From: Cocos nucifera
Lineage: Eukaryota > Streptophyta > Magnoliopsida > Arecales > Arecaceae
Assembly (NCBI GenBank): GCA_006176705.1
Contig: QRFJ01005781.1
Span: forward strand, 217,804-281,803
DNA: 64,000 bases
Reading direction: 5' to 3'
Under the pieces are notes generated by a model. It was not told where the DNA came from and did no database searches. It worked only from the letters and a program-made list of their open reading frames with translations. Of the stretch, positions 10,132 to 21,286 are shown in pieces. Numbering within the stretch: the first letter of the stretch is position 1; each line of letters starts with the position of its first letter. Both the position numbers and the translations under genes were made by a program.

Positions 10132-11851
10132 TTAAAAATCTGCTAAATCTACATCTAAGTTATTATCACCAGAAAGAGATGGAGTACGAGCTGGAGGGGC
10201 TGAAACTGAAATACCAGCCAACATGTTCTCAAGGCTTATGAAGTAAGCTCTAAAACGTGCGCTGAGCCTCATCACTATAGCAATCATGATGCCCTATAGC
10301 TAAGCTGTTTGCTTCCTAACCTGAGGAGCCTGCTCTCTAGCCTAAGCTGTCTGTGTCAATGCCTCCTCAAGTTGCTCCCGACTGACGATACTAGAAGCAT
10401 GTGAAAAGATGCTCGTTTTAGACTAGTAGCTTGTCGGCATATGTCCAGGCCTGCATCGAATTCTTTTGGAGTGCTTAGGCTTCAAGACCTGAGATAGATG
10501 GTCATGAAAGCTAGAGGTGTCCAAGCTCTCGCTCGTGAGCACATCTAACTACTCATGTAATTGCAAATTCAAACAAAATATTATAAGAAATATTTTAATA
10601 CTAATTATACTAATATCCTATTTATTACTTACAAAATTTCTTTCGATCGTGGCATTTATCAACATGCCCTTCTTGTCCTACGATTGGATCGGAAGATAGC
10701 ATTATGAGTGGGCATCATCTCTTCTCTTGTCAGCTATAATAATAGATCAGTTTATTAGAAACATGCCAAAAAAATATTAATGTAATTTATAAACTAAGAT
10801 TTAGAATTATTATCTCTCTATGCATATGATTGATCATAAACTCACGATCGAGAGTGTGCGTGTACTTTTGAGCTACCCGATTCTCTCAGTTCTGACAGAA
10901 GGCAGCCTAAAAAAATTTAAATAAATAATAAATATTTAAAAATATTTAAATATAATTTTAAATGTATTAAAAAATTTAAAAGTTAAAAATTAAATCGGTA
11001 ACTCTTGGCTCCTCCAACGCCTAACTATCTCCTCCCACTGACTCGGGGGACGGTCCTGTATCCAAGAAACAAGCTTCTTTGGAGTATTCTATTGGTGCTC
11101 GAGCCATCCTCTATAGAGCTTGATCTTGTAGTTTCGGTATAATTTTCTAATCTTCTTCAGTCGGGCATCTCGAGCTCTTTCATGATTTGGGAAGTCATAC
11201 TTCCTCTGCAAAAAGTTATCAAAAGTCAGTTATAAAATTATTATAATTAGATAGTATAAATATATCAAATACATAAATATATTAAGATATACTTATCCAC
11301 ATCTTCTCTCACACCCAATCCCTGATATCAGCGTCCATTAATCGCCAGCCTATAAGTAGTACTAGAATGATGTCGGATCACCTCACAAGCACTCCGAAAA
11401 AGAAATGCATCTTTCATACGATCTCTCCAACTAGCCTCTCCTCCTGATCATACTCTACCATAAGCTGATGCCGACAGTCCCATACATGTGGCATGCATGT
11501 GGGATCGTGAAATATCCTACTAGATGATGCATTTGCAACAAAAATACATTATACAAATAACTATACAAAAAAATAGATAAATAAATAATTAATACAATAA
11601 AAACATACTCTCGCTGGCCATGGGATTGTGCGACATGAATGCTAGTGGAGACTCATCGACAGGTAGAGCATATGCCGGAGATGTGGCTGACGTGAAGACT
11701 CAGATGCCGATGGAGTAGATGCTGGTGGTGCCTGAGCAGCTGATGCGGAGATGGATGGAGTATGTGTCAGTAGCAGCTCAGATACTGAGCTCCGTATAAT
11801 CCGTCGAGGAATGGGGGTAAAAGCTAGATAGCGTTTCGGTGCCATCGTGAT
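10132..11851 (-). pseudogene. TNPA-like gene of CACTA-A (Ptta/En/Spm family)
   Basis: The first exon follows an acceptor (TTGCAG, ending at 11852). The ATG is at 11845 and reads MAPKRYLAFTPIPRR, then a Ser/Ala/Pro-rich stretch. Later exons, split by AT-rich introns, give MHFFFGVLVR, RLMDADIRDWV, NHERARDARLKKI, PSQWEEIVRRWRSQEL, QNRENRVAQKYTH and a C-terminus ending DVDLADF before a stop at 10132-10134. The homologous gene in CACTA-B aligns along its length. The middle matches the plant Ptta/En/Spm transposase family, whose En/Spm member TNPA binds subterminal repeats and helps bring the ends together. In-frame stops include TGA at 11309-11311, where a Trp is expected. The 3' hairpin repeats begin about 170 bp past the stop. 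Confidence 0.7.
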
Positions 11852-11899
11852 CTGCAACATTAATGAACATTAACCAATATAACATGTTGAACAATAATT

Positions 11900-12818
11900 T
11901 ATATTAGTAGAGCATTAATAAATAAACTTTAACATTTATACCAAAATGTTAAACTCATCGTCTAGTGGCATCTATAATATGGACATCACCATCACTCCTG
12001 ACAAATATATCCGGGACCTCAACAGCATCAAGTAAGTTGTCCTAGAGGAGCACTTTATATGCATGATCCAATATTGTCATCAACTTCGATATCATCAAAG
12101 ATATGCCTAAGCACCATCCTTACAACAATTCCCATTGAGGCTCCAAGAGATCACTGATGTAGAAGACTTGACTAGCTTGGGAGGCAAGTATATATGATTC
12201 TTCAGTGCGGAGATGGCGTTGCATGTTAACGAGAGTAAAACCACACTCATCAATCTTCATCCCTGATCGAGATAAGATGTCAAACCAATTACATTTCATC
12301 AATGCAATCCTTCCTTTAGAATAGTAGTCCAAGATGGCTATTTTCTTCATGACCCCATAATAGTTTAGATTCTCTATACGAGACTATAAATTTCTTAAGC
12401 TAGCATAATACCCAGTGGTGGCTCTCAACATCATACCATTATTTTGTGTTGTTCTGTTTACAGACCGGCTATGAATATTAAATCTGTAGCTGTTAATGAT
12501 GAGCTGTTTATACTCATGCACGGTACGATTAGGTTCCATTGAAAAAATACACGCTTCAGGACTTACATCATCGAGCGGTAATCTCCACACCTAAGAAGAT
12601 GACATCTAATTAGTAAACATGTTTAAATAAGGTGTATAAGGTAAGAATATGTATTCGCTTACATGATCTTTGAACCACTTAGAAAATTTTTTACTGTACA
12701 TTTTTTCTTTTTTCTGCATACTTAGAGTGCCATATTTTACTCTTATAACTTTCTTGTATTTGTTGCATGCACAAAAAAAATAGATATAATTGGGTATTTT
12801 CTTTTAAATATTATGAAA
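11900..12818 (-). pseudogene. C-terminal part of the CACTA-A TNP2-type transposase (DUF4216 region)
   Basis: Starting from the CACTA-B insertion, the minus strand first gives the conserved NEE-like KFSKWFKDH motif (about 12670-12720). Next come VPCMSINSSSL-frame and YKQLIINSYRFNIHSR segments with TTQNNGMMLRATTGYYASL (12590-12384). Then follows a clear DUF4216 segment at 12350-12120: KKIAILDYYSKGRIALMKCNWFD, DECGFTLVNMQRHL and ASQASQVFYISD. This is the tail of the same polypeptide that begins at 20766. Several stops separate the blocks. 11900-12100 still shows weak coding similarity but no motif I can name. Confidence 0.75.
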
Positions 12819-12840
12819 TACTACTACAAAATGGCTTATG

Positions 12841-13190
12841 ACAGCAATTTTCGAAACCGTTGCAATAGCTCCTATGGGAGTGATTTTCGTTAACCGCTGC
12901 TATAGGTCGGACCTACGACAGCGGCAGCGATTTTCGAAACCGCTGCAATAGCTCATATGGCAGCGGTTTTCATTAACCACTGCTATAGGTCGGACCTATG
13001 GCAGCGGTTTTTATAACCGTTGTCGTAGGTCCGATATATAGCAGCGGTTGCAGAAAATCGCTGCCGTAGGTTAGATTTATAGCAACGGTTATAAAAAATC
13101 ATTGTCATAGGTCGATCTATAGCAGCGGTTAGTAGGAACCACTGCTATAATCTGATTTATGGCAGCGGTTAATTGTAACTACTATCATAT
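12841..13190. repeat. 5' subterminal hairpin repeats of CACTA-B
   Basis: About eight modules of CTATGGCAGCGGTT with inverted partners lie just inside the 5' terminal repeat. They are the same family as 9040-9965. Confidence 0.9.
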
Positions 13191-13224
13191 ATATATATAT
13201 TTAAATATTACATAATTTTAAAAT

Positions 13225-14125
13225 TTAATATTTATTTTCATCGTTCATTATCTAAATAATTATCATTAGATTATCGTTACAAAAGATCACCTCGATCTGA
13301 TGGCCCTAACTTCATCGATCAGAAAAATTTGATTTCGACGACCACGAACGACGATGATAGATGGAGACCTTCGATGGATCTGAAAACATGCAACAATGAT
13401 CTCGGTGATGTTTGTAGCGTACTATCAAAGTTTCACTTCAATCGGATATCGTTATCTTAGTCAATTTAGTATAGGCTAGTTTTGGCCATTAAATGATAAA
13501 CGAGTGATCAAAGGACCAAATGGTGTCTGATTATGAGATAATTTTTTTTATAAATGATTTTGGCTACTACTTTAATCATTTTTTTATAGTGGTGATTATA
13601 AAATTCAACTCATGAGATGAAGAACGATCTAAAACTATACGTCTCCTGATAACCATTCTGAAACTTCACTGGTTGTTATGCTCGTGCTTTTGCAATATCC
13701 GCTTAACATGAACAGTTTATATGAAAATGATTTGAATTTTACTATTATCGCCGTATAAAATATTTAAAAATATAACAAAGATCATTTAACTAAAAAATTA
13801 TCTCATAATCGGACACCGTTTAATCTTTTGATCATTTATTTCTAATTTAACGGTCGAAATTATTTCATACTAAATTGACCATGATAACGATATCCGATTG
13901 GAGTAAAATTTTGATAGCATGCTACAAACATCATCGAGATTATCGTTGCAGATTTTTGGACTCATCGGAGATCTTCATCTATCAGATTATCGCATCGTCG
14001 TTCGTGATCGTCGAAATTAAATTTTTCTGATCGATGAAGCTAGGGCCATCGGATCAAGGCGACCTTTTGCAACGATACTCTAATGATAATTATTTAGATA
14101 ATGAACGGTGAAGATGGGCATTAAA
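13225..14125. repeat. Long foldback (about 380-bp arms) in CACTA-B
   Basis: The left arm, about 13225-13607, is the reverse complement of the right arm, about 13741-14125, with a loop near 120-130 bp. Both arms contain the segments ATTATCTAAATAATTATCAT, CTTCATCGATCAGAAAAATTT and ATTATGAGATAATTTTTT. The arms match at about 85% by eye, and differences are mostly C/T and G/A. It lies between two blocks of hairpin repeats. The same structure is at 34025-34935 and 35409-36331. Confidence 0.9.
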
Positions 14126-14169
14126 TTTTAAAATTATATAATATTTAGAGAAAAATGAGAAAAAAAATA

Positions 14170-14320
14170 TTTTTCATCTATGGTAATGGTTATCAAAAAT
14201 CACTGCTATAAATCTATGGCAGCGATTATAGAACCGTTATCGTAGATCTATGACAGCAGTTTTGGATAACCGCTGACGTAGATCTATGGCAGCGGTTCGA
14301 TAATCGCTGTCGTAGGTTAG
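14170..14320. repeat. Inner hairpin-repeat block of CACTA-B
   Basis: About four modules of the TATGGCAGCGGTT family separate the foldback from the C-rich leader. Confidence 0.85.
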
Positions 14321-14339
14321 GTTAAAAATTCTCAAATTT

Positions 14340-15107
14340 TTTCTTTCCTCTTGTGCATGCTCGATCTCTCTCGCTCTCTCTCCCCATCCTCTTCATCGTC
14401 GGTGAGGCTTCTTTCCCCCCGACCGGCGTCGCCCCTCCCCCTCGACTGGTGCCGTCCCTCCTATCCCCTCCCACTTCGGCCCCCCATCCTCGGCCACCCT
14501 TTCCACCACCCGCCACCCCCACCCGCCCCCCACCCCTCCATTCGATCCTCCCTCGACCCCCAGCGAAACCCCCATCCGACCCTCCCGATCCTCCACGAAA
14601 CCCCCCTCCGGCGAACCCCCCTCCACCCTCACTCATCCCCCCACAAAACCCCCTCATCCAACCCTCCCTCAGTCTCTAGCGAACCCCCATTCGACTCTCC
14701 CTCGGTCCCCTGTGAAACTTTCCTCTGGCGAACCTCCATCCACCCTCGACCCTCTCCGTCGGCGCCTCGTGAAACCCCTCCCCCACACTCTATCCTCCGG
14801 CCCCGGTGCGAAACCAAACCCCCTTTCTGGCGAGCCCCCCTCCATCCTCCTTCGACCCCGTGAAACCCCACCCCCCCACCACCATTCTGACCCTCCCCTA
14901 GTGCGAAGCCTCCTTCGGCTGTGCCCCCCTCCCCCTAGCCCCCCTCTCCGACCGCCCCTGCTCTCTCTCTTTTTCCTTTTTCTCTCTTCTTTATCTTATT
15001 ATCTTGCTTTTGTTTTGCAGGTTATCTCTAGTGCCGTCGTCCTCCTTTAGCGTTATCGCCGGCGATCCTCGAAGCTTTCGGTGCGATCCGCTCTCTATAG
15101 CTGCAGG
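14340..15107 (+). promoter_or_regulatory. C-rich promoter/leader and first exon of CACTA-B
   Basis: A CT-rich stretch is followed by a C-rich stretch (14401-14950) and a pyrimidine tract. Then comes a short GC-balanced segment ending GCTGCAG|GTATAATTTTTTT at 15107/15108, a good donor. The segment 15020-15140 aligns with the reverse complement of 33240-33380 in CACTA-A, donor included, so it is a conserved leader exon. Overlapping proline/serine-rich ORFs here (for example 14351-14863) appear in several frames on both strands and are composition artefacts. Confidence 0.65.
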
Positions 15108-15921
15108 TATAATTTTTTTTAAAATTTTATAGTATTATTTGTTAATCATGTATATTTATAATAATTTATAGAATATTTATAATAAATATTATAAATATCT
15201 GTATGTCGTAGTTTTTGGACCGTACCGTGGTGGTAGCCTTGGACTAGATTTGTCAATGGATTGGGTTCGAATTGAAATCTAGATATTCAGATCCGGATCC
15301 AATTTTAATTACTGGTATCGGATCCGAACCCGAATACCCGATAGGTCTGTACTTGAGAGAGGAAGGGAGGGATCCGGCCTCGCCGCCATCATTGGGAGGG
15401 AGGGGGTCCGGCCTCGTTGGCAAGGGAGATCGAGAGAGGAAGAGTGGGAGATCGAGAGAGCAAGAGAGGAAGGGGGTCCGGCCTCGTCGGCATCACTGGG
15501 AGGGATGCGGTTCGGCCTTGCTGGCGAGGGAGATTGAGAGTGAGAGAGGGAGGGATGAGGTCCAGCCTCACCGGCGAGGAAGATCGAGAGAGGGAGGAAG
15601 ATCGAGAGATAGAAAAGCTGGAAGGAAGGGGTTCGGCCTCGCCGTCATCATCGACGAGAGAGATCGAGAGGAGTGATCGAGGGGATGGCACACAGTCGAG
15701 CCGGCTCGGATACGCAGCCAAGCCGGCTTGGACCGTGATCGAGCCGGCTGGGGGAGGACCCTAGCCGGATGTCTCAGGCACGGAGCTGGCTCGGACCGTG
15801 ATTGAGCCGGCTGGGGGAGGACCCTAGCCAGATGTCTCAGGCACGGAGCCGACTCGGCTTTCGAGCAAATAGAATTTGATTTGTCACGATGTTATATTGA
15901 TTAATATTCATTAACGTTGCA
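15108..15921 (+). other. Intron of CACTA-B with GA-rich repeats
   Basis: AT-rich start, then GA-rich imperfect repeats built on GGCCTCGCCGGC and GAGATCGAGAGAGG (15350-15680). A 63-bp unit follows in two direct copies (about 15726-15851). The intron ends TTGCAG at 15921 before the TNPA-like exon. In CACTA-A the corresponding interval holds the TNP2 transposase. Confidence 0.6.
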
Positions 15922-15926
15922 GGTCA

Positions 15927-17651
15927 TGATGGTATCGAAATGTCATCTAGCTTTCACCCCTACCTTTCGGCGGGTTACGCGCAATTCAGCATCTGAGCAG
16001 TCAGAGCATACTCCATCCACCTCGGCATCGGCTGCTTAGGGACCTCCACCGTCGGCATCAACTCCACCGGCGACATCTACTCCACCAGCAGTTGAGTCTC
16101 TACCGTCGCCCATATCTGAGGCAAATGCTACTACATAGGCATCTGAAGGTACGTTTTTATTATATTAGCACAACTTTATTTTTTATATAGTATTTGTACA
16201 CTTATATATTTGCATAACGTATTTATATTATAGGTGCATCATCCAGCTGGATATTTCATGGTCTCACACGTATGGCACACATGTGGAACCGCCAGTATCA
16301 GGTGGTCTATTACGATGCGGAGGGGAGGTCGGTAAGAGAGACCGCACGGAAGATGCATTCCTTTTTTGGAGTGCTTGTGAGGCGGTCGAACATCATTCCC
16401 GTAGAGCCTAGAGACTGGCGTTTGATGGATGCTGCTGTTAGGGACCGGGTGTGAGAGAAGATATGGGTTAGTACGCGCATCTTAGTTATATTTATGCATT
16501 TTATATGTTTACACTATATATATTTGATTAGAATAATTTTGTAACTAATTTTTGATAAATTTGTGTAGAGGAGGTACGACTTCTCCGATCACGAGAGGGC
16601 TCGAGATGCCCGACTGAAGAAGATCGAAGATTGTACCAGGGTTACAAGGTCAAACTCCACAGAGGATGACTCGAGCACCGACGACACTCCGGAGGAGCTT
16701 GTTCCTTAGATACAGGACTGTCCTCTGAGTCAGTGGGAGAGGATGGTTAGACACTGGAGGAGCCAGGAGCTTGAGGTAAAATTTCTAACTTTTGAATTTT
16801 TCAATACACTTAAAATTTTATTTAAATATTTTTTAAATATTTATTATTTATTTAAATATTTGTTAGACTATCTTTCGTCAGAATCGGAAGAACCATGCAG
16901 CCCAGGAGTATACGCACACTCTAGGCCACGAGTCTATGGCCAGTCGTGTACATAGAGAGGTAATTAATTTTAAATCTTACTAGATAAATTAAATTCATAT
17001 TTTTTATCATCTTTTTGATAAATTTATTCTTTGTTATAGCTGATGAGAGATGGAGTGATGTCCAGCCATAGTGAGATCTTCCGATCCAGCCGTACAAATA
17101 AAATGGGTAGATCGATGAACGCCACGATCGGACGTATTTTTATAAGTATTAAATATATTAGTATATATGATTAGTATTATAGCATTTTTTATAAAATTTT
17201 ATTTTAATTTATAATTACAAGATCAGTTAGATGCGCTCGTGAGAGAGGGTCCGGATACCTCTGGGTCCCATGACCATCTGTCTCAGATTTTGGGGCCTGA
17301 GCACTCTGGGAGAGGATCCGATGCAAGTCCGGACACATGCCGATGAGCTACTGGTTCGAGGCGAGTGTCTCCTCACAGACTTCTGGTGTCGTCAGCTGGA
17401 AGGAGCTTGAGGAGGCATTGGCACAGGCAGATCATGCTGCGATGCGGACAGATTGGGCTAAGGAGCATGCATCTCATCTGGAGAGCATCGTGAGAGACAT
17501 GATATCGACGCTCAGCGCATGTTTTGAAGTCACGGACTTTGAGAATATGTTGGCCTGCATTCCAGCTCTTGCTCCGGCTCTTGCTCCAGCCCCAGCTCCG
17601 GCTCCCAGTGACAACAACGACGACGATGATGTAGATTTAGGAGATTTTTGA
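15927..17651 (+). pseudogene. TNPA-like gene of CACTA-B (Ptta/En/Spm family)
   Basis: The start is an ATG pair at 15927/15930 right after the acceptor, giving MVSKCHLAFTPTFRRVTR and then a Ser/Thr/Pro-rich segment. Later exons read HMWNRQYQVVYYDAEGRSV, RKMHSFFGVLVRRSNIIP, RLMDAAVRDRV, YDFSDHERARDARLKKI, LSQWERMVRHWRSQELE, RQNRKNHAAQEYTH and SWKELEEALAQADHAAM. The C-terminus, with an Ala/Pro run and acidic end (DVDLGDF), stops at 17649-17651. It is homologous along its length to 10132-11851. Stops interrupt it in the Pro-rich exon (about 16037) and at 16452-16454 (TGA in place of a Trp, also seen in CACTA-A). It is the only protein gene the element retains. Confidence 0.7.
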
Positions 17652-17814
17652 TGTATTTTATTTTTTTTAAAAAATATTATAATAAATTTTATTCGATAAT
17701 AAAATTTTAGCATTTTAGAATAATTTTTATGTTTATTATATTTTTTTGTGTTATATCTGTATTTATCAGATAAAATATATAAAAAATAAAAAATTTATTT
17801 TTTTAATTATTCAA

Positions 17815-18225
17815 GATCTACGATAATGGTTTTATAATCGCTGCCATATCCATGCCAATCGCTGTCATAGGTTTCTAGTGCAAACGGTGCCAACCACTGC
17901 ATTAGATCTATGGCAGCGGTTAAGAAATCGCTGCTATAGATTATCTATGGTAGCGGTTATGTAACCGCTGCCATAGTAACCTATGGCAGTGGTTACATAA
18001 CCGCTGTCATAGATCGATCTATTGCAGTCGTTTATAAACCGCTGCAATAGGCTATCTATGGCAGCAGTTTTAACAATCACTGCAGCAACCGCTGCCATAG
18101 AGCTACGGCGACGATCGTAGTAGCAGCGGTTAGAAAACCACTGTCATAGCCTATGGCAGTGATTTTTTGGACTACGGCGACGATCGTAGTAGCAGCGGTT
18201 AGAAAACCACTGTCGTAGTCCTATT
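17815..18225. repeat. 3' subterminal hairpin repeats of CACTA-B
   Basis: About ten modules of CTATGGCAGCGGTT and the inverse run up to the 3' terminal repeat. A 40-bp segment around CTACGGCGACGATCGTAGTAGC occurs twice, at about 18112 and 18170. Confidence 0.9.
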
Positions 18226-18239
18226 TTGTAGTAGTGAAA

Positions 18240-20766
18240 TAAATAAGGTTGAGTGACTCACATTATATACGGCTCAATGACATTATAATTGAGGAGCACG
18301 TAGCGGTGCACCTTATTCCTTTTCTTAAGGCTCAAATTAGTGAGATGGTATGAAGTAGAAAATCTATCTGGCTATGGAATGGACTCAAATGTAGGCTCAA
18401 TTCATTCATATTGATTTCTCATTGGCCGATTATGATGTGTCTTGAGCTTATTTAAGTATATGATAAAAAATTCATACATTCTTAATCCAAATAACTTTTT
18501 ACTATGGATTCCTCCAGGTGATTTATATTTTTTGCATAAAATTTTAGCATTTGAATATTTTTCTCCATGGGATACATCTATCAGCAGAACACTAAGCCTC
18601 CAAGTGCAACTTTCCCCGCAAGGTGCACGGTGAGATGCATCATAACTATGAAAAATGATGGTGAAAATATCTTCTTCAGATTACATAATATAGTCATCGT
18701 CCTTGCCTTCATTTTTTTCACATCTTTCTTAGGTAACCTCTTCGCATAAATATCTCTGTAGAAGTTACAAAGATGAATAACAATCATTTTGATATTTGTT
18801 GGGTGAATAGCCATTGGATCAATTCTTGCTTCAACACATGATAATCATGAGTCTTCAATCCCCCAAGTTTGACATTCTTACATTCACACGCTTTAATATG
18901 TTGCTTGAGTATCCATTTGGGATCTTTACATCTTCAATACATAAAGAAATGTGGACTGTTTGAAGACATTCATAACATAGCATGTATGAGGAAGCCTCCA
19001 CTATTCTTTTCCTACCGACTTTGGATGGAGTGATCTCCTAATACCCCATTCTTTCAAGTCAAATAAAAAATTTAAGTCATCCTTAGTTTTATCCTTGATG
19101 TTCAAGATTGTTGCCAATAGAAGCTCGCACACGTTCTTTTCAATATGCATTACATTTAAGCAATGGTGCAATAAGTTTATCTCCCAATACGGTAAGTCAA
19201 AAAAAAATATTTTTTTCTAATTAAAGTGTGTTATCTATCTTTGATCAACATTTTCTCTTCTTATCATTAATTAGATCATCTTTTCCAAATTCAACATTGA
19301 GACCATCCAACTCTCTTAATACCTCAGTCCTAGGCAATCGGCTAAGCATCTCACCTTCTTCAACAGTGCCATCGAAGAAGTGTACATCCCTTATTTATAG
19401 ATGATTTTGATGGAGGAAACATCAATGTTCCATAAAGCTAAAGCTCCTCCAATGTGTTAATCTTTTACACCGGATATTTTTTTCATAAATCAGAAATGCT
19501 GGCTCATCTTTTATGTTCCAACCCAACATTAGAGCATAAGTTGGAAAGTCATTTATTATCCATAGAAGTACTGCGCACATAGAGAATGACTCATTCATCA
19601 AAGTATTAAATGTTGAAACATCTTGAATGCTCCATAACTATTTCAGCTTGACAATAAGAGACTGTAAATAGACATCAATGTCATTACCTACCTCCATCGA
19701 TCCAGGGATGAACATTATCATGAAAACAAATAATTTTTTTATACACATCCATGGTGTGAGGTTGTAAACATGAATAAACACTGGCCATACATTATAGGCC
19801 GTATTCGTGTGCTTGAATGGGTTGAAACCATCGCATGACAAGCCCCACCTCACATTGCCTATCTCGTGTGAAGTTGGAATGTATTTCATTAAACTTCTGC
19901 CATGCCTCTTCATTAGCTGGATGTCTCAATGCATCATCTTTTGTTTGATCCTTTTTATGCCATCTTATGTCCTTCGATATTCTTGCCGACATGAATAACC
20001 TTTATAGTCTCGAAATTAAAGAAAGTGCCATATCAATTTTTGAGGTACATGGATCGATACGCCATCTTTATTCTATTTTTATCTTGATACACCGCATCTC
20101 GTGCACTCATTTTGATAGGCATCCTCCTTCCAGTAGAGCATGCAATTATTAGGACATGCATGTATTTTGATGTAAGTAAAGTCCAGTTGTTCAATAATCT
20201 TCGTTGCCTCATAAATATTCTTTGGGATTTATGAATTATTTGGAAGAATGTCCCTTAAAATCTCTAGTATACAGTTCACTCCATTATTACTAAACCCATT
20301 GGAGCATTTCGCATGGTACAATTGGATTAAGAACTCAAGCTTTGCCATTTTTTCACATCCGGGATACAACAAAATATTAGCATCCTCCATCAACTTGCAG
20401 ATCATTTTCACATCTTCACTGTTTGTCATTCCACCAACCATAGGATCAAGCATGGATATAGATGCACCGTTATTGTGGCTAACAAATGAAAAAAATATTA
20501 CAAACCATTTGTTCTACTCCCCCATTATGTTGATCACCTCCTTGCAATCTACTCTCATCATATTGATCCCAATAACTTTAATAATTAGATTTAAAGCTAT
20601 AAATAGTGAGGTGATCATTTACATCTTGACGAGATAGCCATGGCCCATCCATACATTTTTTATAAGGATATTGGATCAGTCTATGGTCTTCAAATTTTTC
20701 TATAGCAAAATCAAGAAATTGTTGAAGTCCAACCTCATATTCTGATGAGAGTCTACTAAACTTCAT
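18240..20766 (-). pseudogene. TNP2-type transposase of CACTA-A, N-terminal and central part
   Basis: Domains in order from 20766: transposase-associated domain (20766-20578, EYEVGLQQFLDFAIEKFED, YPYKKC); TNP2 N-terminal part (20453-20229, LLYPGCEKMAKLEFLIQLYH, NGFSNNGV); YIKIHACPNNCMLYWKED near 20170-20110; RRT/DGIKR and GNVRWGLSCDGFNPFKHTNT (about 19860-19800); and VYNLTPWMCIKK, PGSMEVGNDIDVYLQSLI (to 19638). A degenerate DUF4218-like part follows down to about 18500, where the GEKYSNAKILCKKYKSPGG block is readable. TNP2/TNPD is the En/Spm endonuclease-like transposase. Stops and frameshifts are many, and CACTA-B splits it from its C-terminal part at 12818. The 520 bp upstream of 20766 are AT-rich and non-coding. 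Confidence 0.82.
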
Positions 20767-21286
20767 TCATCCCTTATCTATTATAAAAATGGTGATACTG
20801 CAACTAAATCATGCGTGGAACTTACATTATATACTAATGCATTATAAACAAATATGTATTATAAACAAAAAATGCATTATAAATAGGAATCGAAATAAAT
20901 ATCATGTGTGGAACTTACATTAAATATCATTTTTAGATATGCAATAAATGCATCCTATCACCAACTAATAGGTAAAGATAGGTCCCATCCCATTCAAGAA
21001 TTGTATTAATTTTATAAATTTATTATAATAATCAAACAATATGCAATAGGAATCGAAAAAAAATTTGGCAGCATTTTTTCTTAGTTCTCTTGTGTAGGGA
21101 GAACAAAAGAAAGATGCTATTCAAAATTTCATTTGGAACTCTCAATATACTGTTTGATTACTGTAATTATCTATAGAATTATTTGCAATTTTCAAAGTAT
21201 CCAAATTGGACAGTCAATTGACCATTATACATAATTCTTCCATCCGTACAAAAATATATAAATATATGAATGTCGGAGATGATGTA
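20767..21286. other. CACTA-A intron or leader segment left of the gypsy insertion
   Basis: AT-rich, without coding capacity. It lies between the start of the TNP2 frame and the gypsy LTR and presumably continues at 32734 on the other side. Confidence 0.5.
21282..21286. repeat. Left target-site duplication ATGTA of the gypsy element
   Basis: ATGTA directly precedes the LTR TGATCAC and recurs at 32729-32733 directly after the other LTR. Confidence 0.9.

Larger units (their letters stand above)
12819..18236 (+). mobile_element. CACTA-B: transposase-less En/Spm-type element nested in CACTA-A
   Basis: The 5' end reads TACTACTACAAAATGG (first base C to T). The 3' end is CTATTTTGTAGTAGTG, the reverse complement of CACTACTACAAAATAG. 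AAA is duplicated on each side (12816-12818 and 18237-18239), as expected for CACTA. It has hairpin repeats at both ends, an internal foldback, a C-rich leader, one intron and a TNPA-like gene, but no TNP2 transposase. This is the layout of a dSpm-type internal deletion derivative. It sits in the transposase gene of CACTA-A, between its central and C-terminal parts, in the opposite orientation to A. Confidence 0.88.

Noticed and set aside
14351..14863. 170-codon proline/serine-rich ORF
   Set aside because: Overlapping frames on both strands are open because the DNA is nearly all C and T. The homologous leader in CACTA-A and C does not keep the frame.
17474..17713. Minus-strand ORF with a Gly/Ala run
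   Set aside because: It is the antisense of the Ala/Pro-rich C-terminus of the CACTA-B TNPA gene.
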